The position numbers and the translations under genes were made by a program. From CAUZJF01 sp965248605 (GTDB lineage Bacteria > Chloroflexota > Dehalococcoidia > Lucifugimonadales > CAUZJF01): 64,000 bases of DNA. The stretch spans positions 2,790,001 through 2,854,000 of the forward strand of contig CBDFJV010000007.1 of the NCBI GenBank assembly GCA_965248605.1. The letters run 5' to 3'. Below, one piece after another: positions 54,576 through 63,470 of this stretch; positions within the stretch are counted from its first letter, which is position 1; every line of letters begins with the position of its first letter. The notes beneath the pieces were generated by a model, which did not search any database, was not told the origin of the DNA, and saw only the letters and a list, made by a program, of their open reading frames with translations.

Positions 54576-54766
54576 CTGAGCCTGATCTCCAACGCCCCAC
54601 GAACCTTGATGCCCATTCTACGGCGTTCAGTGGTACAGTTTTGCTCCGCCCCGCTGGTACGTTTTCACACCGCCCTTGACACCCGCCCGATGCGCTTGCC
54701 CTGCCGTCGCGCCCGCTCCATCCCTTTCCTGACCAGCTCTCGATGTCGACCTCTGAGTTCGGAGTC

Positions 54767-55247
54767 CTAGTACCAGATCAGCCCACCCATAGCTGTTCCG
54801 AAGGGTCCCTTTGCAGGCTTCTGTTTAGGCGCTGGTGGCTCTGCCGATAAGTCCTCCGGGACCGGGCATGCCTGGGCCCGGAGAGCTGCTGCAAGGGGAG
54901 GCGCCTCCCGCGGGGTCAGGACCTTGCCGCGATAGGACACCAGCAGACTGCCGTTCAGTCGCTCCTGCACAACGACATAGGCACCAGCGTAGCTGGTCCG
55001 GTCGGCGTCGGGGAACAGCTGCAAGGTACGCCCGTGGTACTGCACGGTGTTGTCCTTGGCCACTCTGCGTTGCTCTTTGAGGCACAGCACACCTTCCACC
55101 TCAAGACCCTCGTCTACCACACGATAGGCAGACCCTCCCTGGGCCGCCGGCACTCCGAAGCGCGTGTTGTAGCGTGGCACGAACTCGCTCAAGACTTCAT
55201 TGGCCTCGATCAGCGTACTGGCACCGGCCAGGCGCAGCTCTGCGCCC
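54767..55247 (-). pseudogene. ISNCY-like transposase fragment
   Basis: A C-terminal piece of the same family as the gene at 1-957: ELRLAGASTLIEANEVLSEF, RYNTRFGVPAAQGGSAYRVV, KEQRRVAKDNTVQYHGRTLQ and SYRGKVLTPREAPPLAAAL align in order with that protein. No catalytic region, no start and no identifiable ends. It lies between the IS21 right end and the yebC promoter. Confidence 0.75.
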
Positions 55248-55270
55248 CTCGTTCTCCTGTTTTTCCTTCC

Positions 55271-55300
55271 TTGAGCGCCGCTTTTCGCCCGTGCTAGAAT
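55271..55300 (+). promoter_or_regulatory. Probable sigma-70 promoter of yebC-ruvC-ruvA
   Basis: TTGAGC at 55271-55276 and TAGAAT at 55295-55300 with an 18-base spacer, 35 bases before the yebC ATG. Confidence 0.55.
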
Positions 55301-55334
55301 TGGCGCAAGACCAACGCATCTTCCCGGAGATACG

Positions 55335-56093
55335 ATGTCCGGTCACTCCAAGTGGTCGACGATCAAGCACGGCAAGGCAGTCTCTGACGCCCGGCGTGGC
55401 CAGCTCTTCACGAAGCTGTCGAAGGAGATCATCATCGCCGCGCGGCAAGGCGGCGCTGACCCCGAAATGAATTTCCGGCTGCGCATGTCCGTCCAGCGGG
55501 CCAAAGACAGCAACATGCCCGCCGATACTATCGACCGTGCCTTGAAAAAAGGCTCCGGCGAGGGAGCCGGAGGGGAGCAGATGGCGGAGGTGGTCTATGA
55601 GGGTTACGGCCCCGGCGGCACCGCGATTCTGCTAGAGTCGTTGACTGACAACAAGAATAGGACCGTCTCAGACGTTCGCTCGACCTTCACTAAGGCGGGC
55701 GGAAACCTTGCGCAGGCCGGCGCTGTAGCCTGGCAGTTCGAGCAGAAGGGCGTAGTGGTGGTCGACGCCGACGACGAACAGGCCGAGGACCTGACCCTGC
55801 TGACCATCGACGCCGGCGCGGAGGACTTCGAGACCTTCGACGGCTCGCTCCAGGTCTACTCGAGTCCCGAGCATCTGGAGGCCATTCGTAAGGCATTGGC
55901 GGACCAGGGTGCTGAGATCAAGTCGTCGGAGCTCTCGATGGTCCCCAAGAACACGATTACACTTGATGCCAAGAGTGCCAAGCAGACCTTGAGGCTGCTC
56001 GATACCCTCGAAGAACTCGACGACGTCCAGCGTGTCTTCTCCAACGCCGACTTTCCCGACGAAGTCCTCGCGGACTACAGCGGGGAGGAGTGA
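55335..56093 (+). CDS. yebC: YebC/PmpR-family protein
   Basis: 252 residues, the normal length. Opens with the family signature MSGHSKWSTIKHGKAVSDAR and shows MPADTIDRALKKGSGE, VYEGYGPGGTAILLESLTDN and KNRTVSDVRSTFTKAGGNL. Members act as transcriptional regulators, and the related YeeI/TACO1 proteins help translation of polyproline stretches. It precedes ruvC and ruvA, a common genome arrangement, and ends 25 bases before the ruvC start. Confidence 0.95.
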   Translation: MSGHSKWSTIKHGKAVSDARRGQLFTKLSKEIIIAARQGGADPEMNFRLRMSVQRAKDSNMPADTIDRALKKGSGEGAGGEQMAEVVYEGYGPGGTAILLESLTDNKNRTVSDVRSTFTKAGGNLAQAGAVAWQFEQKGVVVVDADDEQAEDLTLLTIDAGAEDFETFDGSLQVYSSPEHLEAIRKALADQGAEIKSSELSMVPKNTITLDAKSAKQTLRLLDTLEELDDVQRVFSNADFPDEVLADYSGEE

Positions 56094-56118
56094 CACTAAC
56101 CTTTCGCCAGGGGCACCA

Positions 56119-56613
56119 GTGCGCGTTCTTGGTATAGACCCGGGGACGTACAAAATGGGCGTCGGAGTCATCGAGTCCGACGGCAGCGACCTTTCTCTCT
56201 TACTCTCAACCGTAATCTCGCCCAAACGACGTGACCCCTTGGCCGCTAGGCTGCATCACCTCTACTCCGAGCTATCGGCCATAATCGGTGAGGTAAGGCC
56301 ATCGGAGGTTGCGATCGAGGAGCCTTTCGTCGGCGAGAACATCCGCTCAGCCCTGTCCATCGGTCAGGCCCAGGCCGTGGCTATGGTCGCCGCTGCGGCG
56401 CACGGCCTGACGATTACCGGCTACGCCCCTTCCCAGGTCAAACAGGCCGTCACCGACCACGGCGGCAGCTCCAAAGACCAGGTCGGTGAGATGGTCAGGG
56501 TGCTCCTCAGGCTGGACGAAGTCCCGTCGTCTTCCGACGCCTCCGACGCCCTCGCTGTGGCGATTTGCCACGTCAACTCCATCGCCGTGCGCGACCTCGT
56601 GATCACAGAGTGA
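56119..56613 (+). CDS. ruvC: Holliday junction resolvase RuvC
   Basis: 164 residues from the GTG at 56119 (AGGGG six bases upstream); an ATG at 56032 in the frame overlaps yebC and gives a non-family extension. Motifs: VLGIDPGTYKMGVGVIE (first Asp), EVAIEEPFVGENIRSA (Glu), APSQVKQAVTDHGGSSKDQV and DASDALAVAICH (C-terminal acidic pair). Cuts four-way junctions symmetrically together with RuvAB. ruvB is not in the window. Confidence 0.95.
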   Translation: MRVLGIDPGTYKMGVGVIESDGSDLSLLLSTVISPKRRDPLAARLHHLYSELSAIIGEVRPSEVAIEEPFVGENIRSALSIGQAQAVAMVAAAAHGLTITGYAPSQVKQAVTDHGGSSKDQVGEMVRVLLRLDEVPSSSDASDALAVAICHVNSIAVRDLVITE

Positions 56614-56826
56614 CCTCCAAACGTTGGAGACGGGGTTGCGGGGACAGAACAATTGTGCGAACATGGCGTGGACGGGGTCCGCTCGGCCCGGCCGACTATC
56701 ACCCGAGAGTGTCGCAGACCGATGGCTTTCCCCTATCTGGGCGCGACACTTTGCGACGAAATGCGACAGGGTAAAAAAACACGTGCCTTACTCTTCGACT
56801 AGAAACCACGGGGTGAGATCCACCCT
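56614..56826. other. ruvC-ruvA intergenic, nothing recognised
   Basis: 213 bases. No supportable gene. GGGGTGAG near 56810 may serve as the ruvA ribosome site. Confidence 0.35.
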
Positions 56827-57402
56827 TTGATCACGTCCATCGAAGGCAAGCTTGCTGGGTCAGGCGGTGGATGGGTGGACGTCAACCTGGGCGCGGTGAC
56901 CCTCAGGGCCAGCGTCCCCGACTCTTCCATCGATAGTCTCGGGAGTCCTGGCGACCGGGTGCGCCTCTTCACTTCCCTGCAGACCCGTGAGGACAGCCTG
57001 ACCCTGTTCGGCTTTCCGACCGGCGAGGAACGGTCCGCTTTCGAGGCACTGATCCAGGTCAACGGCGTAGGGCCGCGCGTCGCGCTCAGCGTTCTCTCTT
57101 CGATGACTCCGGACGTGCTCGCCCTCGCGGTGGCGGCCGCCGACATCGACTCCTTCAAAGGCGTGTCCGGCGTCGGCACCAGGACTGCGAACCGCATAGT
57201 CTTGGAGCTCAAGGGCAAGCTCGACGCGGAGCTGCGCATCGCCGCCGGCGGCCCCGCTGACGATGACCTCCTACAGGCCTTGGTCGCTCTGGGTTATAGC
57301 GCTTCGGAGGTCGCCGAGGCGGCCGCGTCATTGCCTCGAGATGCCGACCTCTCGCTCGAGGAGCGGGTGCGGCTGTGTATCCAGCACCTCGGGGGCGCCT
57401 GA
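56827..57402 (+). CDS. ruvA: Holliday junction DNA helicase subunit RuvA
   Basis: 191 residues, TTG start giving MITSIEGKLAGSGGGWVDVN, the family N-terminal OB domain (about 1-65). Two helix-hairpin-helix motifs follow (ALIQVNGVGPRVALSVLSSM; KGVSGVGTRTANRIVLELKG), then an acidic linker and domain III (LVALGYSASEVAEAAASL) that contacts RuvB. Binds four-way junctions as a tetramer. The methyltransferase gene begins seven bases after its stop. Confidence 0.94.
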   Translation: MITSIEGKLAGSGGGWVDVNLGAVTLRASVPDSSIDSLGSPGDRVRLFTSLQTREDSLTLFGFPTGEERSAFEALIQVNGVGPRVALSVLSSMTPDVLALAVAAADIDSFKGVSGVGTRTANRIVLELKGKLDAELRIAAGGPADDDLLQALVALGYSASEVAEAAASLPRDADLSLEERVRLCIQHLGGA

Positions 57403-57408
57403 CCTTCC

Positions 57409-58176
57409 ATGGCGACCGACTTCGACGCCTGGGCCGGCATCTACGACTCGGTCTACTCATACGTCCGCGACGACATCCCTTTCTACACAAGGCTTGCTCG
57501 CGAGGCGGATGGGCCGGTAATCGAACTGGGGTGTGGCACCGGTAGGGTAACGCTCCCGATCGCCGATGCCGGCGTGGAAATCACCGGAGTCGACTCCTCT
57601 GAGGCCATGCTCGCGGTAGCCCAACGCAAAGCTGAAGCGCAACCGGCCTCGAACGACAAGCTCACCCTTCTTCACGGGGACATGCGCGACCTCTTGCTGG
57701 AAGGTAGCTTCGGGCTAGTCATAGTCCCTTTCCGTGGCTTCCTGTCCCTCTTGACAGTAGAAGACCAGATCAAGACGCTCAGCAACGTCAAGCGGCTTCT
57801 CTCGCCGGGCGGCAAGGTCGCCTTCAACATCTTCGTCCCAGACCTGGACATGCTGACCCAGCCGGGCGACGTCCCGTCACATTTCCGGGACGTCACGGAC
57901 CCTGAAACCGGTGCCAGACAGGTTCTCTGGCACCAGAGCAGCTACGATAACCACGCCCAGATAATCGATGCGCGCGTCATCGTCGAGACTCTCGATGGGG
58001 ACGGAGTCGTTACGAAGCGGCTTTACCGCGATTTCCAGCTACGCTATGTACATCGCTGGGAAATGTATCACCTCCTGACGACCTGCGGATTCGACGTCCT
58101 GTCCCTCTACGGCGACTTCGACGAGTCCCCCTTCGACGAGTCCAGCACCGAGATGGTTTGGGTGGCCCAAGCATAA
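57409..58176 (+). CDS. Class I SAM-dependent methyltransferase
   Basis: 255 residues. Motif I VIELGCGTGRVTLPIADAG with the preceding region AWAGIYDSVYSYVRDDIPFY, ITGVDSSEAMLAVAQRKAE (motif II, Asp for the ribose), LTLLHGDMRDL and a PFRGFLSLLTVEDQIKTL substrate-side region. The C-terminal half (VETLDGDGVVTKRLYRDF, RYVHRWEMYHLLTTCGFDVL) is that of Methyltransf_25-type enzymes. The substrate cannot be told. Seven bases behind ruvA, hence probably in the same transcript. Confidence 0.88.
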   Translation: MATDFDAWAGIYDSVYSYVRDDIPFYTRLAREADGPVIELGCGTGRVTLPIADAGVEITGVDSSEAMLAVAQRKAEAQPASNDKLTLLHGDMRDLLLEGSFGLVIVPFRGFLSLLTVEDQIKTLSNVKRLLSPGGKVAFNIFVPDLDMLTQPGDVPSHFRDVTDPETGARQVLWHQSSYDNHAQIIDARVIVETLDGDGVVTKRLYRDFQLRYVHRWEMYHLLTTCGFDVLSLYGDFDESPFDESSTEMVWVAQA

Positions 58177-58330
58177 GCTTAGGTCCCCATCCCCGGTCAC
58201 CCGGCGAGGCGTCTGCGAAGGGCTCGACGGGACCGTGGACTACCCGAATCGCAAGTCCTCTCGTTCTATATCTTGACGGCTCCGCTGCGGAAGCGCGCAC
58301 CGTGCGGGACAACTTCAAGGACGAGGGGTT

Positions 58331-59801
58331 GTGATGTTCAAGACACCTAAACTCACGTGGCTAATACTGGCGTTGGTCGCCGTCACTTCGGTGGCGTTGG
58401 TGGCTTGCGGCAGCGGAACGGACGAAAGAACGGGACCCGCCCCAGCGGCGGTGGCTCAAGATAAGCCTGGCGGTGACATTGACACCGAAACGCTGAACGC
58501 CTTAGTCGCGGCGGCCGTTGCCAAGGCACTCAAGGCCGAGGCCCAACTCGCTCCTCAGCAGGTCGCGACTGAGATGGATCAGCCGGCGGCGGCAATTGAG
58601 AACGCGATGGCTGAGCCGGCGCAAACGGAGATAGCTCCAGTTGAAAAGCCCGCGACGCAGCCCGCTGAGCGGATGGCGGCTGTGGAGACGGCACCGGAAC
58701 GGCAAGCTGAGACTACGGTCTCCGCGGATGCGCCTTCGGATGCATACGGGATTGTTGCGGCTCACGAAGACGTGCTCGCGGGCATCTATGACGCGGTGCT
58801 TCCATCGGTGGTCCGTATCGAGGTGGCGTCATCCGTAGCGGGTGGCCAGACGCCTCAGGGACAGTTGCCGGATGGCTTCCAGCAGCGAGGCGAAGGCTCC
58901 GGGTTCGTGTGGAGCCAAGATGGCTACATCGTTACAAACCACCATGTGGTCGACGATGCCGATCGTGTGACAATCGTTTTCGCCGACGGGACCGAGGTCG
59001 AAGGCGAGGTCCTGGGCAGTGACCCGGACTCCGACTTGGCGGTGTTAAAGGTAAACCTTGCCCGCCGAGCGACTCAAGCCGGTGGCATTGGGCGACAGCA
59101 GCGCGCTGAGGGTAGGCCAGTTGGCGGTCGCCATCGGCACCCCCTTCGGACAGGACTTCACGATGACTAGCGGCATCGTCAGCGCCCTCGGGCGCACGAT
59201 ACCGGGCAACGGCGCCTTCTCGATACCCGAGTCGATACAGACCGACGCGCCGATCAATCCGGGCAACTCGGGCGGCCCGCTGCTCGATAAGGACGGCTGG
59301 GTGATCGGCATCAACTCGCAGATCAGGACCCTCAGCGGCAGCAGCTCCGGCGTCGGCTTCGCGGTGCCCATCAACGCTGCGAAGCGGGTGATTCCCGAGC
59401 TGATCGAACACGGAACGTACGAGTACGCCTACCTTGGCATCACGGGCGCCGACTTGCGGTCCACGGCCGCCGAGGCGAAAGGGCTATCGGAAGACACCCA
59501 TGGCGTCATTGTGATGGAGGTCCACGACGGTGGCCCGTCGGCCCGCGCGGGAGTCAAGGCCAATACCGGCACGACTACGTTCGGTGGCGATCAGTACCCG
59601 GTGGGCGGCGACGTAATTACGGCCGTCGACGGTGTCGCGGTCGACGAGATGGGCGATCTGATTTCGTACATGAACGAGAACACTCGGCCCGGCGACACAA
59701 TGGAGTTGAGCCTGGTCCGGGCTGACGGCAGCCAGGCGACGGTCGACATAGAGTTGACCGCTCGACCCACCGCCAGCCCACCCACGGCGTTCGTACCCTA
59801 G
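58331..59801 (+). pseudogene. HtrA-like lipoprotein protease with one frameshift
   Basis: Two frames join at about 59056 by skipping one C (VLKVN to LPAERLKPVALGDS). The first has a signal peptide with lipobox LVAC (Cys25), an Ala/Glu/Pro-rich stalk of about 100 residues and the first half of the trypsin-like domain (TNHHVVDDADRVTI with the His, DPDSDLAVLKVN with the Asp). The second has TDAPINPGNSGGPLLDKDGW with the Ser and a PDZ domain (GGDVITAVDGVAVDEMGDLI). Together about 490 residues with a complete triad. Decay or sequencing error; the second half alone (from TTG at 59058) cannot be active. Confidence 0.85.
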
Positions 59802-59837
59802 ACCACCAGAGACCGCCAGTTAAATAGACCGCGTACC

Positions 59838-59873
59838 GCAGCCGGCCTGGCTCCTCCTCACCAGGCCGGCTGC
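59838..59873 (+). terminator. Strong hairpin downstream of the HtrA gene
   Basis: Perfect 13-bp stem (GCAGCCGGCCTGG / CCAGGCCGGCTGC) with a 10-base loop, 37 bases after the stop, followed by a short CTTTGGG. Probably an intrinsic or hairpin-assisted terminator. Confidence 0.65.
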
Positions 59874-59938
59874 CTTTGGGATAAGGGTTAGGGTTTGGGT
59901 CGGATGCAGCAAGGCCATTCTGCACTCGTCATCTTTCG

Positions 59939-59968
59939 TTGGCCGCTTATCCCGAGATCAGCTATGAT
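59939..59968 (+). promoter_or_regulatory. Probable promoter of uvrB
   Basis: TTGGCC at 59939-59944 and TATGAT at 59963-59968, 18-base spacer, giving a leader of about 120 bases before the ATG at 60098. No LexA-type palindrome was noticed. Confidence 0.45.
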
Positions 59969-60097
59969 GGACTGACTAGACGTTTGCGACTTCGTTCAGA
60001 ACGATGGGAACATTTGGATCCGGTATGCGGGAGGCTCGTGGGGGTCGCAGGGCACTGGCTTCGACCGACGCGTAACGAGTGACGTCAACTAACCCTA

Positions 60098-62086
60098 ATG
60101 CCTGAATTCAAAATCGTCTCGGACTTCAAGCCGACAGGCGACCAGCCACAGGCCATCGACAAGCTCGCTCAGGGCGTCGATCGCGGCCTCACGCACCAGA
60201 CGCTCCTCGGTGTTACCGGTAGCGGGAAGACCTTTACGATGGCGTGCGTCGTCGAGCAGGTGCAGCGGCCCACCCTGGTTATCGCCCATAACAAGACCCT
60301 CGCGGCGCAGCTGGCCACCGAGTTCAAGGAGTTCTTCCCGGACAACGCCGTCGAGTATTTCGTCAGCTACTACGACTACTACCAGCCCGAAGCCTATCTC
60401 CCGAGGACCGACACCTACATCGAGAAGGACGCCGACATCAACCAGGAGCTAGACAAGCTCCGTCACTCGGCCACTCGTGCGCTGCTGACAAGGCGAGACG
60501 TCCTAATCGTGGCGTCGGTCTCGTGCATCTTCGGTCTGGGCTCTCCGGCCGAGTACCAAAGCTTCGTCGCCTACATACGGAAGGGCGAGCGCAAGAACCG
60601 TAACCGCCTCGTGCGCGACCTTGTCGAGATGCAGTACGAGCGCAACGATATGGACATGGCCCGCGGCCGGTTCCGCGTTCGGGGCGACACCATCGAGATA
60701 CTGCCGGCCTACGAAGAGATCGGGATTCGCATCGAGTTCTGGGGCGACGAGGTCGAGCGCATCGTTCAGCTCGACACCCTGACCGGCGAAATCCTGGGCG
60801 AGCGCGACGATATCGAGATATACCCCGCCAAGCACTTCGTCACCTCTGAAGAGAAGATAGAGGTCGCGCTTACCGCCATCGAGCAAGAGCTTGACGAACG
60901 CCTCGCCGAGTTGAAGGCCGAGGACAAGCTGCTGGAAGCCCAGCGACTCGAGTCGCGGACGCGGTACGACCTCGAGATGATGCGAGAGACCGGGTACTGC
61001 GCCGGTGTCGAGAACTACTCGCTGCACCTGTCCCAGCGCATGCGGGGGAGTGCACCTTATACGCTTCTCGACTACATCCCCGAGGACTACTTGCTGTTCA
61101 TAGACGAGTCACACATGACGCTGCCGCAGATCAGGGGCATGTACGGGGGAGACCGGTCGCGCAAGGAAATCCTGGTCGACTTTGGGTTCAGGCTCCCAAC
61201 GGCGATGGACAACCGGCCGCTGAACTTCGGAGAGTTCGAGGAGCGCGTGAACCAGGCCGTGTACGTGTCCGCAACGCCCGGCCCTTACGAGTACGAGCAT
61301 ACGCAACAGATGGTCGAGCAAGTCATCCGCCCCACCGGCCTGACCGACCCAATCATCGAGGTCAAGCCGACCTCCGGCCAAATCGACGACCTCCTTTACC
61401 AGATCAGGCAACGGACCGAGAAGGGCGAGCGCTGCCTGGTTACCACTCTAACCAAGCGAATGGCCGAGGAGCTCGCCGACTACCTTCGAGAAGCCGGTGT
61501 CAAAACCCACCACCTCCACTCCGAGATCGATACCCTGGAGCGCAGCGAGGTACTACGAGACCTGCGCCTGGGCGTATACGACGTGGTGGTCGGGATCAAC
61601 TTGCTCAGGGAGGGGCTCGACCTCCCCGAGGTGAGCCTGGTGGCCATCCTGGACGCCGACAAGGAGGGGTTCCTACGCTCCGGCGGCTCCCTGATCCAGA
61701 CCATTGGCCGCGCGGCGCGTCACGTCGACGGGCACGTGATCATGTACGCGGACACGGTCACGGATTCGATGAAGCACGCGATCGGGGAGACCGAGAGGCG
61801 CAAGGAGATACAGGAGACCCACAACGCCGAGAACGGCATTACGCCACAGGGCATCCGCAAGACCATCCACGACATCACCGAGCGCGTCAGAGCCGTCGCC
61901 GAGACGAAGGCCTCTTACGTCACTGAGGGCGACATCCCCAAAGAGGAACTCGCGCGTCTCATCAAGGACCTGGAGTCCCAGATGAAGACCGCTTCGCGAA
62001 ACCTCGAGTTCGAGAAGGCTGCGCTCTTGAGGGACCGGATCGTCGACCTCCGCAAGGTGATGGTCGAAGACCCGGTCGCTCCTTAG
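60098..62086 (+). CDS. uvrB: Excinuclease ABC subunit B
   Basis: 662 residues, standard length. Damage-verification helicase of nucleotide-excision repair. Walker A LGVTGSGKTFTMACVVEQ, the beta-hairpin YYDYYQPEAYLPRTDTYIEK, DEAD-like FIDESHMTLPQIRGMYGGDR, helicase motifs (LVTTLTKRMAEELADYL; VGINLLREGLDLPEVSLV; QTIGRAARHVDGHVIMYAD) and the C-terminal UVR motif (LEFEKAALLRDRIVDL) that recruits UvrC. uvrA and uvrC are not in the window. Confidence 0.97.
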   Translation: MPEFKIVSDFKPTGDQPQAIDKLAQGVDRGLTHQTLLGVTGSGKTFTMACVVEQVQRPTLVIAHNKTLAAQLATEFKEFFPDNAVEYFVSYYDYYQPEAYLPRTDTYIEKDADINQELDKLRHSATRALLTRRDVLIVASVSCIFGLGSPAEYQSFVAYIRKGERKNRNRLVRDLVEMQYERNDMDMARGRFRVRGDTIEILPAYEEIGIRIEFWGDEVERIVQLDTLTGEILGERDDIEIYPAKHFVTSEEKIEVALTAIEQELDERLAELKAEDKLLEAQRLESRTRYDLEMMRETGYCAGVENYSLHLSQRMRGSAPYTLLDYIPEDYLLFIDESHMTLPQIRGMYGGDRSRKEILVDFGFRLPTAMDNRPLNFGEFEERVNQAVYVSATPGPYEYEHTQQMVEQVIRPTGLTDPIIEVKPTSGQIDDLLYQIRQRTEKGERCLVTTLTKRMAEELADYLREAGVKTHHLHSEIDTLERSEVLRDLRLGVYDVVVGINLLREGLDLPEVSLVAILDADKEGFLRSGGSLIQTIGRAARHVDGHVIMYADTVTDSMKHAIGETERRKEIQETHNAENGITPQGIRKTIHDITERVRAVAETKASYVTEGDIPKEELARLIKDLESQMKTASRNLEFEKAALLRDRIVDLRKVMVEDPVAP

Positions 62087-62175
62087 GATTTACCTGCCTC
62101 CACTAGACCCTTCCATTTTCTGTGAGCACAGCCGTGCGCTTGCCGGGTTCTCGTAAATTGTAACGCTGACTCGCC

Positions 62176-62206
62176 TTGCCTCCGGTACGCTGCTCACGTG
62201 TAGTAT
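62176..62206 (+). promoter_or_regulatory. Possible promoter of the FHA gene
   Basis: TTGCCT at 62176-62181 and TAGTAT at 62201-62206 (19-base spacer). It would put transcription start near 62213, which fits translation from the GTG at 62242. Confidence 0.35.
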
Positions 62207-62241
62207 TTAAGAGAACGTTTCTGAGCGCGAAGGTTCAGGTT

Positions 62242-62748
62242 GTGGCATTCCTGCTTATTCAACGTCCAGGCGAGGCCGACGAGAGGTTCTCTCTCGCCGA
62301 CACCGAGGTTAGGATCGGGCGTCTGTCCGACAACGAGCTCGCGATCGACGAGCCGTCGTTATCGCGCTACCACGCCGTCATATCCGCGACCGGCGACGGA
62401 CACACTGTGGTTGATCTGGGCAGTCGCAACGGCACCCGCGTGAATGGGCAGTTGGCCTCAGACGCGCCTGTCCAACTTCGCCCGGGCGACGACGTTGCCC
62501 TGGGTAGTCAGGGTGTTGTCCTTCGGTACCTCGCGGACGACGCGCGGTCAGGTGATATTACTGGTTTTTTTGGAACAGTCCCCGCGCCGGGAGAATCGAC
62601 TGTTTCTCCGGCGGTAGTCGAGGATGGTGAGCGATGGATGAAGGTCCTTCGCGTTACGCCCTGGCTCCGTTTCGTAGGAGCCGCGGCGGGTTCCCTCGCC
62701 GCCGTACTCGCCCTCGCTTGGTGGATCATCCGTTGGCTCGTACCCTAG
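62242..62748 (+). CDS. FHA-domain protein with C-terminal membrane helix
   Basis: 168 residues from the GTG at 62242 (GAAGG eight bases upstream; the open frame from 62176 begins inside the likely promoter). FHA domain at about 15-90: VRIGRLSDNELAIDEPSLSR with the phosphothreonine-binding Arg and Ser, YHAVISATG, and LGSRNGTRVNG. A linker, then a membrane helix (AAAGSLAAVLALAWWIIRWL) at the end. Binds phosphothreonine peptides at the inner membrane face; the kinase partner is not in the window. Confidence 0.85.
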   Translation: MAFLLIQRPGEADERFSLADTEVRIGRLSDNELAIDEPSLSRYHAVISATGDGHTVVDLGSRNGTRVNGQLASDAPVQLRPGDDVALGSQGVVLRYLADDARSGDITGFFGTVPAPGESTVSPAVVEDGERWMKVLRVTPWLRFVGAAAGSLAAVLALAWWIIRWLVP

Positions 62749-62852
62749 CTCCAGGCGATAGCGAGACCCCCTAGCGCTGGATGAATGACCATTAGAATAA
62801 GGGTGATGACCGCGCGGGCCTTAAAAAGCAATCCATGCAGAAATGTGTTTTA

Positions 62853-62881
62853 TTGACACCTTCAGGGGGCGCAGCTAGAAT
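62853..62881 (+). promoter_or_regulatory. Strong sigma-70 promoter of the DUF59 gene
   Basis: TTGACA at 62853-62858 and TAGAAT at 62876-62881 with an ideal 17-base spacer, 45 bases before the ATG. Confidence 0.7.
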
Positions 62882-62925
62882 GAAGGTGATTCACCGGCTA
62901 CAGCGAAAACGGGAGCTGTCCTAAC

Positions 62926-63237
62926 ATGACAACCTCGACTCTTACGAAAGAAAATGTGCTCGAAGCCCTCAAGGACGTCTTCGACCCGGAAATCCCGGTT
63001 AACGTCGTCGACCTGGGGCTCGTATACGACTGCAAGGTCGAAGATGGTGACGTGAACGTCAAGATGACGCTGACCTTCGCGGGCTGTGGGATGGGCCCTT
63101 ACATCTCCCAGCAAGCCGAGTGGCGGATCGCCGAAATCGAGGAGGTCGAAGACGTCGAGGTGGAGATGGTCTATGACCCCCCCTGGTCCCCCGACATGAT
63201 CACCGAAGACGGCAAGGCCCAGTTGGGCCTCGACTGA
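62926..63237 (+). CDS. MIP18/DUF59-family Fe-S cluster assembly factor
   Basis: 103 residues. Family motifs VFDPEIPVNVVDLGLVYD and MTLTFAGCGMGPYISQQA (reactive Cys), and MVYDPPWSPDMITEDG near the end. Related to SufT, PaaD and the eukaryotic CIA2/MIP18 protein that help insert Fe-S clusters. The next gene is an Mrp/NBP35 ATPase, the usual partner in cluster transfer, 233 bases downstream. Confidence 0.92.
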   Translation: MTTSTLTKENVLEALKDVFDPEIPVNVVDLGLVYDCKVEDGDVNVKMTLTFAGCGMGPYISQQAEWRIAEIEEVEDVEVEMVYDPPWSPDMITEDGKAQLGLD

Positions 63238-63470
63238 CCCGCAGTCCGTTAGCCACCGTTCACGGACCCGCGCACCCCGCCAAAGTCCATCCTCACACTT
63301 CGACAAACTCACGGCCGGCACTCGATCTTCCTCGGCAACAAGCTATCGCTGAGAATCATTGACGTACATTGTGACCAGCACCCTAAAGGATGAAACGGGC
63401 TAATCTTGCCTCCTTCCCGTCTCTGGGAGAAGACTGAGATGAGGGCTCTTTTCACAGTAAGGACTAGCCG
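63238..63470. other. Intergenic before the Mrp gene
   Basis: 233 bases. No gene seen. GTAAGGA just before 63471 is a plausible ribosome site. Confidence 0.4.

Larger units (their letters stand above)
52193..54681 (+). mobile_element. IS21-family element, complete
   Basis: 2489 bp with 36-base imperfect terminal inverted repeats (52193-52228 and 54646-54681, starting TGTGAATGGCGG and, inverted, TGTCAAGGGCGG). Inner copies of a TGTACC-type motif follow each end, as usual in this family. No target duplication is recognisable, so one flank has probably been rearranged. Confidence 0.88.
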
